Translations under genes and position numbers: made by a program
Assembly (NCBI RefSeq): GCF_014203115.1
Contig: NZ_JACHIJ010000001.1
Location: forward strand, 930,001-994,000
Reading direction: 5' to 3'
Length of the DNA: 64,000 nt
Source of the DNA: Afipia massiliensis
GTDB lineage: Bacteria > Pseudomonadota > Alphaproteobacteria > Rhizobiales > Xanthobacteraceae
The notes under the pieces: generated by a model
Told to the model about the DNA's origin: nothing
What the model saw: only the letters and a program-made list of their open reading frames with translations
The model's database searches: none
In this document: piece after piece, positions 18,833-26,461 of the stretch
How positions within the stretch are numbered: the first letter of the stretch is position 1
Layout: every line of letters begins with the position of its first letter

Positions 18833-20887
18833 TCAGAGGTTTCGAAAGATCGCGTCGATTTCACCATAGCTTAATGGCTTGAACAGGGATTGTCTCAAGG
18901 CGGTATTGGCGTTGATATTGATGACACCAAGCGTTGGATATGCGCCATACCAAACGATCGTTTCGACCTGGCTTTGCCGCACGTAAGCCTTGAAGGGTTG
19001 TTCGGCCTGCGCGCCTCTCCAGAACAGAAATTTCGATGCAGGGAAACCGTAACGCTTGCCACCTGCGCTGACAAACGTGTTTGACCAGATGGCGTTCAGG
19101 CCTTTGACTGCCGCCAGATCGATGAATTCGTTGAGATAGCTCTCCCAGGCGCCGCCAAAATTATCGAGAAACAACAGCCGTCGTCCTCCATCAATCATAA
19201 CCCAGCGCGCGGAAAGGATTGTAGGTATCCCGCCGAGTTCCCCGCGATTGAACCAGAAACGGGAAAGCAGATTGATGACGAACAGTGCTAGGCGCAATAG
19301 CCAGCGCCGGACAAAGCCTGGCTTCACAGCCGTGATACTCGCGAGGTGATTTTGATATCTGTTGATGCCGCCTTCCTCACGCGTGCACTTTCTCGCATTC
19401 TCCTGGGCTCGCGCAATGAGTTCAGAAGGATCGGCAAAACGCCGTTTGTCTCCAGTCTCGAGCACTCTGATTACCCCGAAAATGGCGAGACCGATGGCGT
19501 AGAATGCCAGGATGCCGATGAGGCCGTAGGCCACGATTCCAAAGACGGCGAAGACGATGGACCGCATAATCGTCGCAATCTGTAGACCGAAGCCAAGCGG
19601 AATATGGCGCGCAATGAGCAACGCACCCACGGCTACTGCGATGACCATCGCGAACCTGTCAAGATCGAGCAGCAAACGCCGCACATTCTCGCGAACGGCA
19701 TCGTATGGCCGTAGTTCAACAGCGAGCTTCAGAGACGTCGTCCAATAGTTCAGAACCAAGAGAACGACGCCAAGAAGAAGCAGTCGCCATGTGATTGAAG
19801 CTGCCGCGACGAACGATACCCAAAATCCAGACTGCGTTCCCACAACTTCTTCGGATCGAGCCGCAGTCATTCCTGGAATGACAGCCAGTACAACAGATCC
19901 GACAAGGAAAATGATCAGCGTGTATCTGAAGATAACCGCAAGTTGCAATGGAAACCGATTGATGAAAAGCTGGTCGTGAGGGTTTTTAGTCCAACTGGTG
20001 AGGAAGAGTTCAATGATGCGAACGACCAGCCAGATGCAACTCAATGCGATGAGAATGTGCAGGATCGCGGGCTCAATCGTGATGTAATTTGAAACCCGCG
20101 GAAACCAGGAAGTGAGAAAGCTTCCGACGCTGGCGCCCATCTGGGTCACCTGCTCGGAGGCTCGAATAATATGATCATGCAGGACAAACGGCCCCAAACC
20201 GAACGGCGCCCCGACAGCGATGCCGGTGCCGCACACTATGACGAATGCTGCAATGATCGCTGACGAGACAATCCATGAGCGCTGCCGCACCTCCCGCGGT
20301 ATGGGTGCCTGCTGCTCTGCCCAACGATTGTCATCCTGGCCGCGGATAACATGACGCCGCACCGCTTCAAGAAATCCCGATGATCGCGCAGGAATAGCTT
20401 CGCCTGACGACCATTTGCTTGAGAGGAACGACACGATCTTGTTACGGACGAGGCTTTCGCCCTTCACTTGAGCAACCGAACGCCCCGGACTCCCGCAGAA
20501 GAACGTATTCGCGCCGACGTCGTGGCGCATGAGGTATTCCTTGATCAACTGAGAAGCCGCAAGTCCAGAGGACGGATAATCGGTGCAATGCCGGTACACC
20601 TCATGTATGCCCTTCGATGCGACATCGAGCAGTTCACCAAGAAAGTCGTCAGTTGGACCATCGAATGTCGCTTCGAACACGAGACTTGGAGCAAATTCGC
20701 TATCCGCATCGAGCACGACAAAACTGCAAAAATGCAGACTTGCGATTCTATCGAACCGAAATAGCGGTTGGCATTGCAGAAAGTCGCCGGCTGGACGCGG
20801 TTCAGCGGTGTCACGCAAGTATTTCCGGCAGGCCTCCACGCGTCCGGGCTCGAGCGGCGTAATGATGGTCGTGTAGTTCGGGTTCAC
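18833..20887 (-). CDS. 684-aa polytopic membrane protein of unknown function, P450/DyP operon
   Basis: I cannot assign a named family. Residues 1-200 are soluble, with a conserved-looking block FRFDRIASLHFCSFVVLD and a later FDGP turn. Then come about six or seven membrane segments (roughly 205-228, 272-297, 317-338, 353-380, 412-428, 440-475). The C-terminal soluble part (about 500-684) contains LGGIPTILSARWVMIDGG, RRLLFLDNFGGAWESYLNEF and GLNAIWSNT. The C-terminal portion reads like a compact alpha/beta domain, possibly a relative of the ferredoxin-like peroxidase fold. Its start overlaps the P450 stop by 4 nt and its stop is 16 bp before the DyP gene, so it probably assembles with or anchors the two haem enzymes. 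That role is inference from gene order. Confidence 0.75.
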   Translation of the reverse strand: MNPNYTTIITPLEPGRVEACRKYLRDTAEPRPAGDFLQCQPLFRFDRIASLHFCSFVVLDADSEFAPSLVFEATFDGPTDDFLGELLDVASKGIHEVYRHCTDYPSSGLAASQLIKEYLMRHDVGANTFFCGSPGRSVAQVKGESLVRNKIVSFLSSKWSSGEAIPARSSGFLEAVRRHVIRGQDDNRWAEQQAPIPREVRQRSWIVSSAIIAAFVIVCGTGIAVGAPFGLGPFVLHDHIIRASEQVTQMGASVGSFLTSWFPRVSNYITIEPAILHILIALSCIWLVVRIIELFLTSWTKNPHDQLFINRFPLQLAVIFRYTLIIFLVGSVVLAVIPGMTAARSEEVVGTQSGFWVSFVAAASITWRLLLLGVVLLVLNYWTTSLKLAVELRPYDAVRENVRRLLLDLDRFAMVIAVAVGALLIARHIPLGFGLQIATIMRSIVFAVFGIVAYGLIGILAFYAIGLAIFGVIRVLETGDKRRFADPSELIARAQENARKCTREEGGINRYQNHLASITAVKPGFVRRWLLRLALFVINLLSRFWFNRGELGGIPTILSARWVMIDGGRRLLFLDNFGGAWESYLNEFIDLAAVKGLNAIWSNTFVSAGGKRYGFPASKFLFWRGAQAEQPFKAYVRQSQVETIVWYGAYPTLGVININANTALRQSLFKPLSYGEIDAIFRNL

Positions 20888-22329
20888 CGTTCCTGCGCTC
20901 CAACGGCTTGCGTGTTAAACGTAAGCACAAATGAACAGGGCGCGGGGCCCTCGTAACGGACTTGGCCGTCGCGTCCGGATGCGCGCGCAAGATCAGGAAG
21001 GCGCAATAGCGCCCGCACCATTTCCATGAGGGCGTTCTCAGCAACGTATTTGCCAAAGCAACGACGCTCTCCATCGCCGAAGTGAATGTAACTCTCGATC
21101 GGGCGTTTCGGATCGAAACGCCACGGACGCGGAAAGGCGTCCTGATCGAACATCGCGGCCAGCGGACCAGCGAGAATGCGCGCTCCTGATGGAACGACGC
21201 GCGCGCGCTTCGTTCCATTTGCAATAACTGCCTCGCGCGGAGCATCGCGCACCAACAACGGAAGCATCGGTCGAAACCGCAGCGCCTCGTAGATATAGTG
21301 TGCAAGCGCATCCTGCGATTGCCTTACACGCTTTTCCGCCGATTTTCGATCCCCTTCGGATGCCGTGCTCTCTAGGCTTTGTTCGTGCGCTTCTGCGCGA
21401 TCGAGCGCGACGGCCAGCTTCTGCGCTTCTCGCAAGGCTTCCGGGCGCGCTACGAGTTGATCAACCGTGTGAGCGGTCCCACGAACAACCGTTGCCAAGC
21501 CGGTCGCAACCAGACCGGTCAGGTATCGGCGAATCCAATCTTCATCAAACCAATTCGGCTTATCGCCAACGTTAAGCAACGCAGTCAATCGCGTCAGAAG
21601 ATTGTCTGGCAGGTTGCTCTGATGCGAAGTGGTGATCGACGATTTAGAAACTGCAATCTCTTCCAGCAGAAGCTGCGTCAAGCTGATCATATCGTCACGC
21701 GAATCGATCCAGGGTTGTGAGCCGACCGGTGGATTGACCATGATGATACCGGCCAGGTTGCGCGTCGCGCGCGCCATGCTGCGCTTGTCGCCCTTCAGCG
21801 GAGGAACGCCGAAATAGTCGGCGGCGATGCGGACGACAACCGGCTCCGCAAGTTCCGCTACCATGTCTATCTTGCCGTTGGCCGCAGCTATCCGCTCACG
21901 GCACTCTTCGGCAACAGTCCTCTTAATAGTCAGCGGATCAACGTCTCGCTTGACGACATTCTGGAGAAGCTTCCGCTCGCGTTGGTGTTGCTCGCTCCAG
22001 TCTACCGTCATTAGGAATGGCCCCCATGGCATTCCTGGTTCGATCACTTCACCAAGGGTGAAATCATCGAAGCGATTGAGAACCTCCCGAACGTCACTCA
22101 TCTTGGTGAGGATGACGAGCTTGCCAAAGATCGAGATGGGGCGCACACGACGAAGCACCGTTAAAACGATCTTAAGCAACCAAAGGTGTGAGAAGATGTA
22201 GGAGCTGAAACGGTAGCCGGCCATCTGCCTGGCCAGCGAAATCTTTTCGACACATCGTGTCAGCGAACCACTATCAGTTGCCCGCCAGCGCGGACCTTCG
22301 ACCATTGATTCAGGAACGTTCGTACCCAT
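20884..22329 (-). CDS. cytochrome P450
   Basis: This 481-aa haem-thiolate protein carries the Cys-ligand loop FGDGERRCFG (C424) and the K-helix ExxR (E348 and R351, EALR). A short hydrophobic stretch near the N-terminus (about 44-60) may peripherally attach it to a membrane. In the I-helix the usual Gly-x-(Asp/Glu)-Thr-Thr appears as Gly-Leu-Ala-Thr-Val (277-281): the acidic residue used for O2 activation is missing. That is seen in P450s that use peroxides or rearrange hydroperoxides. No ferredoxin or reductase gene is adjacent. The ATG at 22329 is preferred over the TTG at 22344. It is the first gene of the P450/membrane protein/DyP operon. Confidence 0.9.
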   Translation of the reverse strand: MGTNVPESMVEGPRWRATDSGSLTRCVEKISLARQMAGYRFSSYIFSHLWLLKIVLTVLRRVRPISIFGKLVILTKMSDVREVLNRFDDFTLGEVIEPGMPWGPFLMTVDWSEQHQRERKLLQNVVKRDVDPLTIKRTVAEECRERIAAANGKIDMVAELAEPVVVRIAADYFGVPPLKGDKRSMARATRNLAGIIMVNPPVGSQPWIDSRDDMISLTQLLLEEIAVSKSSITTSHQSNLPDNLLTRLTALLNVGDKPNWFDEDWIRRYLTGLVATGLATVVRGTAHTVDQLVARPEALREAQKLAVALDRAEAHEQSLESTASEGDRKSAEKRVRQSQDALAHYIYEALRFRPMLPLLVRDAPREAVIANGTKRARVVPSGARILAGPLAAMFDQDAFPRPWRFDPKRPIESYIHFGDGERRCFGKYVAENALMEMVRALLRLPDLARASGRDGQVRYEGPAPCSFVLTFNTQAVGAQER

Positions 22330-22763
22330 GACGACATCCCGCAATTATCTTTGGCGGCGTACGCGAAAAAAATTCGGATCGGCAATCAAATGGTCAGCAC
22401 GGCAAGCTGCATGATACCATCTTCGGAACCGAGCAGCCACACCTGCAACTTCACCGACAAGAGCAGGAAAGTGGCTGCCTCGACGCGCGGAAGCGGCCAA
22501 GAGCCTTACAAAATTGTTAGTTACAACAATAGCTTGGCCCGCATGCACGATGCTTGGGCAAAGCCCTTCGCTCCTGCCAACACCCGGCGCTTTCGGCGCA
22601 CAACGCGGGCAGCGGTGGGATCAGATGGTCGCACGAAGTCGGCGTCCTGCATGAGGAATAGCATGACACGGCGACCTGGGGGTTAGGCACTATGGGTGCC
22701 GAAGTGTTCCTCGGCATGGTCGAGCTCTCGCTCCGTCAAAATCCAGACACGACCGTCAAGCAG
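22330..22763. other. intergenic region upstream of the P450 operon
   Basis: These 434 bp lie between the M23 peptidase stop and the P450 start. Open frames here are short, lack ribosome-binding sites and look like chance. The only structure I can support is the inverted repeat at 22513-22530. A promoter for the P450 operon must lie here unless it is driven from the peptidase side. Confidence 0.5.
22513..22530. promoter_or_regulatory. inverted repeat ATTGTT-N6-AACAAT, possible operator
   Basis: A perfect 6-bp inverted repeat with a 6-nt spacer in an AT-rich patch of an otherwise GC-rich region, about 185 bp upstream of the P450 start. The size fits a helix-turn-helix dimer site. No regulator is assigned. 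Confidence 0.3.
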
Positions 22764-23804
22764 CTAGAGCGTGAGTTCAAAATCTTTCTTCAGAACGATC
22801 TCGCCATCGCGCTTAACGACGTACGACGCTTTGTAGGTGCCTTGATCCCAGCCGCTCGCAGGACGCTTTCTGCCGGCAAACAGCATGACCTGTGCGTTGT
22901 TCTTGTCGAGCGGAATTGCGTAATTTTCAGCGATGACGTGCCCAGAGGGATTTGTAACCGCGAGCCATTGTGTGTCGCCTGCCTTGAGACCTATCGTACG
23001 GATAAAGGCAACTATCGCTGCAGCTTCGATCGTGGGCAGTTCTTTTTCCGCGGCTCCGCCCTCGATGAGATCCATCGTGACCGGACTGTTCGTGAAGCCG
23101 GCATTCAAGATCGTCCGCTTCTGATACGCCAGTTGCTCGCGAAGTGAAGGGTCCCAGAGAAACTCACCTCCATCACAAGCGCCTGACGGCGCGTCGTATG
23201 CGAATGGATCGGCAATCCTGCCCCGATGCCTGACGGTGAAATGGAGATGCGGATACTCGGTCAATCCCGAAAGGCCGACTTGTCCGAGCGGCTGCCCAGC
23301 CTGCACGAGATCGCCGGGCTTCACCTGCAGGCTGCCGTTGGCCATGTGGCAGTATTGCGTTTCCCAATGGTCCGGATGCTCTACGACGACGCCATTGCCG
23401 CATTCAATGTCGCGGACCGCTTCACGCGCCGATTTGAGAAACGAACCATCCGGAATACCGTCGCGGGCGCGGAGAACGCGGCCGCTTGCGGAAGCCAGTA
23501 CATTCACGCCAGCGCGCTGCGCGTCCAGCGAGCGCAGGCGAAAATCCGTACCGTTGTGGCCGTCATACGTCAGCGTCCCACATTTGTGATCCTTTGCCGC
23601 CGATGAGGAAACGACATCGACATAATTCTGGATCTGGCATGTGCTGCCCAGATCGCAGGCCACGGGCATTTTCAGCTGGAGGTTCTCCGCAACGACGCTG
23701 GAGATAAACACCGGTATCGAGCCGGCAACAGCGCAAAGCTTGCGGAAGACCGACCACATCGCGAAACTTTGTGCTTGTGTTAACGGCCTACTCATTGATC
23801 GCAT
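22764..23804 (-). CDS. M23 family metallopeptidase (LytM-type), exported
   Basis: This 346-aa peptidoglycan endopeptidase-like protein has a LytM/M23 domain at about residues 80-215: the first zinc motif is His-x3-Asp in HNGTDFR, and the second is HLHF. The catalytic His region (QYCHMANGSLQVKPGD) is also present, so it looks active. A hydrophobic N-terminal segment (about 16-38) acts as signal peptide; the start at 23804 or 23795, or at Met16 (23759), cannot be settled, and Met16 would give the most typical signal sequence. The C-terminal 130 residues form a second domain of unknown role. It lies downstream of a LuxR regulator on the same strand, gap 44 bp, and may remodel the wall for the adjacent secretion locus. 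Confidence 0.85.
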   Translation of the reverse strand: MRSMSRPLTQAQSFAMWSVFRKLCAVAGSIPVFISSVVAENLQLKMPVACDLGSTCQIQNYVDVVSSSAAKDHKCGTLTYDGHNGTDFRLRSLDAQRAGVNVLASASGRVLRARDGIPDGSFLKSAREAVRDIECGNGVVVEHPDHWETQYCHMANGSLQVKPGDLVQAGQPLGQVGLSGLTEYPHLHFTVRHRGRIADPFAYDAPSGACDGGEFLWDPSLREQLAYQKRTILNAGFTNSPVTMDLIEGGAAEKELPTIEAAAIVAFIRTIGLKAGDTQWLAVTNPSGHVIAENYAIPLDKNNAQVMLFAGRKRPASGWDQGTYKASYVVKRDGEIVLKKDFELTL

Positions 23805-23848
23805 GCCTGATGCCGTCCGACAGCCGGATCGTACGCTCTCATACTGCC

Positions 23849-25045
23849 CTAATGAGTTCTCTCACCCAGCCGAGGACCCGACATGCCTCTGCCCACGGCC
23901 TTTTCGCGCCGCCCCGCGCCGAATGGTGACAACGTGAGATGATAGAGCAGGAAAAACTCGGAACGCCGATTGATCCCCAACTTCAGCATGATCCGCTTGG
24001 TATAGGTCCTTACTGTCGCTTCCGTCAGACGAAGATCCGCTCCGATCATGCGCGGGCACTGCCCTTGAAGAATGCGCGCTATAATCCTCTCCTCCGCCCA
24101 GTTCAGGCTGAACGCGGATGCGATCCGCTCAGCTCCCGACACTTCGTCGAATTGCGGGACGATGACCAGGACTTTCCCCGCCTCGCAATGCGCGGGCACT
24201 GCGCCGATCCTGGCAAAGGCAAACTGCTGACGATCAGTGGAGAGAGGCACAGTTGTGTTCAGCCATCCCTGACCGTCATGGGACATCAACGTCTCCCGCA
24301 GCGCCTCTTTCAGATTTTCAGTCACCGAGGCCGTCAACCCTGCGAGCGTACCGCGCTCTACAATAAGAAGCTTGCCTTCCGTCAGGAGGGTTCGTCCGCT
24401 CCGATTCAGTTCATGCACGCGCAGATACTCATCCACAACGATGGCGGGATAGATCAACTCTTCCAGCCATGTTTGAAGATCAGTGCGCCGAGGCGGCGGC
24501 GAGGCAAGAGCACAGGCAGTTTCCCACATCATGCGAACTGCCCGTGCCAGGCAAGGAATCTCGGCCGAAAGAATCGGCGCCGATCGCCATCCCGCCACAA
24601 ACACGACAGTCACTCCGTCGCCGGAGGAAAACCGCCCTATGACCGAATGACTCTTGGCTCCCGGCTCCGATCCAATCAGTTTTCTCACGAAGGCGGTGCG
24701 TGCATTGACGGGTTCGATAACGGTACAATCCGGATCCGTTCCTTTGCGGGCAATTCGCGCGACTGTCATCGCGCATGAAGGATCGATCGTTGCTCGCCCG
24801 ATCCGGGCCTCTTCCAGTTTTGCGCCGACATGAGACATGGTAGCAACATAGCAATTGCTGCACTCGAGCAACTCGGCGATGGCACGTCCGAACTGCTCCA
24901 TGACCGCGCGACGCGCAGCTTTTTCCCGATTGGGCCATGGCGGCAGCTGTATCGAGAGACGTTCCACATTGTGGAGGGACTGCGCTCGTTCAGCGCGGTC
25001 AAAATGGCTCCCTCGGGAGGGCAGTGCTTTGCTGTTTTCGTACAC
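23849..25045 (-). CDS. LuxR-type transcriptional regulator
   Basis: This 398-aa protein has a C-terminal LuxR/GerE helix-turn-helix (about 320-375; LNWAEERIIARILQGQ, then LTEATVRTYTKRIMLKLGI). The N-terminal 300 residues include a PAS-like stretch (YPAIVVDEYLRVHELNRSGR); there is no receiver domain and no autoinducer-binding domain that I recognise. No luxI-type synthase is nearby. I set the start at GTG 25045, because GGGAGAAG lies 5 nt upstream; the open frame reaches a TTG at 25063. It sits 45 bp behind the HlyD-type adaptor gene and probably controls the RTX secretion locus or the peptidase. Confidence 0.82.
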   Translation of the reverse strand: MYENSKALPSRGSHFDRAERAQSLHNVERLSIQLPPWPNREKAARRAVMEQFGRAIAELLECSNCYVATMSHVGAKLEEARIGRATIDPSCAMTVARIARKGTDPDCTVIEPVNARTAFVRKLIGSEPGAKSHSVIGRFSSGDGVTVVFVAGWRSAPILSAEIPCLARAVRMMWETACALASPPPRRTDLQTWLEELIYPAIVVDEYLRVHELNRSGRTLLTEGKLLIVERGTLAGLTASVTENLKEALRETLMSHDGQGWLNTTVPLSTDRQQFAFARIGAVPAHCEAGKVLVIVPQFDEVSGAERIASAFSLNWAEERIIARILQGQCPRMIGADLRLTEATVRTYTKRIMLKLGINRRSEFFLLYHLTLSPFGAGRREKAVGRGMSGPRLGERTH

Positions 25046-25090
25046 CTGCTTCTCCCTCGGCAATGATGGCGGCCAGCTTCATGCCGGCCG

Positions 25091-26461
25091 TTAACTCTCC
25101 CTGAACGCGCGATGTATCCGCAGTTTCATCGGCTGCAGTAAATACTCCGCAAAGGTTCTTTCTCCCGTCTCGACGAATATCTCGACGGGCATGCCGGGCA
25201 ACAACGATGACAGATAGGGAGCGGTCTCTGTTTTGTGTTCCAGTTCAACTTCCGTCATGTATGACGCGACACCGGTCTTTGGATCGACCAAAGCATCGGC
25301 CGCCACTGTTACGATCTTCCCATCGAGCAATGGTCTGCGACGAGTATTGAGCGCGTGAACGCGCACCCGCGCGGATTGTCCGGGATAGACCTCTTCACGA
25401 TCTGTCGGCTTCAATGTCGCTTCTATGACAAGCCGGTCTTCCATGGGAACGATTTCCAGAAGAGTTTCCCGGGGCGCAAGCACTGCACTAAGATCCCTGC
25501 TATTGAGGCCGACGATCTTTCCACTCTCGGGCGCGCGCAGTTCAGATCGCGCAAGCTGACTGCGCAACGCGGCAATTCGATGTCTGAGGTCGCCTATTTC
25601 TTCGCTCAAGGCATGGCGCTGTTTTGCAATGTCCTGGTTTTGATTAAAACTCAACTGACGTCGCCTATCCTCGAGCTCCGCGATCTTGCCCCGGCTTTCC
25701 GCGATCGAAGCTGCGTTGCGCGTAATCTGCGCGCTGGCCTCGGCCTCCGCCCGCTTCAACGCCAGCACGCGCGGCTTCCGGGCAAGGCCCTTCTCCAGCA
25801 GGAAACTCGTATCCGCTATCTCCTCAAGCAGAAATGCAAGTTGCTGCTCGACACCTTTGGTGTTGCTCTCCAAACCCCGGATACTGTCTGTCAACTGGAG
25901 CATCTGTTGATCTATCAATTTCCGCTCACCATCGAGCGCAGCCAATCGGGCGACAAATTCGGCTTCCTGACTCTCGATGGCGATACGCGCCACAGAGCGC
26001 GTCGCATTCATTTGCAGTTCTTCGGGGAAAGAAATTGACTTGGCTCGGATTTGTTCCGCGGCGAGCCGCGCCTCCATCGCCAGATTCGAAAATAGTCTCG
26101 TCTCGAGCGAACCAAGGCTTGCCTCAATCTGCGTCGTATCGAGCCGCGCGATGAGTTGGCCCGCTTTGACGTGATCGTTCTCCCTGACGAGAATCGATTT
26201 CAGAGTTCCGCCTTCGAGATGCTGCACGGCCTTGCGTTTCGAGTGAACCTTGATGACACCAGGTGCGATGACGGCGCTTCGAAGCGGAACCGTAGTGGCC
26301 CAAACTCCAAAGCCGCAGAACTGAAGGACGAGCAGTACACACCCCCATGTGATGATCCGTCTCATATCGGATCGCGGCCTTTCCGGGCCTACCACTGATT
26401 GATAGCCGCTTGCGGCAGACGACAGAATGGCGACTGCGCCGCTGTGACGACCTTGCGTCAT
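25091..26461 (-). CDS. HlyD/PrtE-type membrane fusion protein of a type I secretion system
   Basis: This 456-aa periplasmic adaptor links the inner-membrane ABC exporter to an outer-membrane TolC channel. A basic N-terminus and one membrane segment (about 35-57, ITWGCVLLVLQFCGFGVWAT) are followed by the first lipoyl half (KAVQHLEGGTLKSILVRENDHVKAGQLIARLD), a long coiled-coil hairpin (about 115-285), the second lipoyl half (SELRAPESGKIVGLN), and a beta-barrel domain ending in the family motif LLPGMPVEIFVETGERT. The start overlaps the ABC transporter stop by 4 nt (ATGA). No tolC-like gene is in the window, so a distant one must serve. Confidence 0.92.
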   Translation of the reverse strand: MTQGRHSGAVAILSSAASGYQSVVGPERPRSDMRRIITWGCVLLVLQFCGFGVWATTVPLRSAVIAPGVIKVHSKRKAVQHLEGGTLKSILVRENDHVKAGQLIARLDTTQIEASLGSLETRLFSNLAMEARLAAEQIRAKSISFPEELQMNATRSVARIAIESQEAEFVARLAALDGERKLIDQQMLQLTDSIRGLESNTKGVEQQLAFLLEEIADTSFLLEKGLARKPRVLALKRAEAEASAQITRNAASIAESRGKIAELEDRRRQLSFNQNQDIAKQRHALSEEIGDLRHRIAALRSQLARSELRAPESGKIVGLNSRDLSAVLAPRETLLEIVPMEDRLVIEATLKPTDREEVYPGQSARVRVHALNTRRRPLLDGKIVTVAADALVDPKTGVASYMTEVELEHKTETAPYLSSLLPGMPVEIFVETGERTFAEYLLQPMKLRIHRAFRES

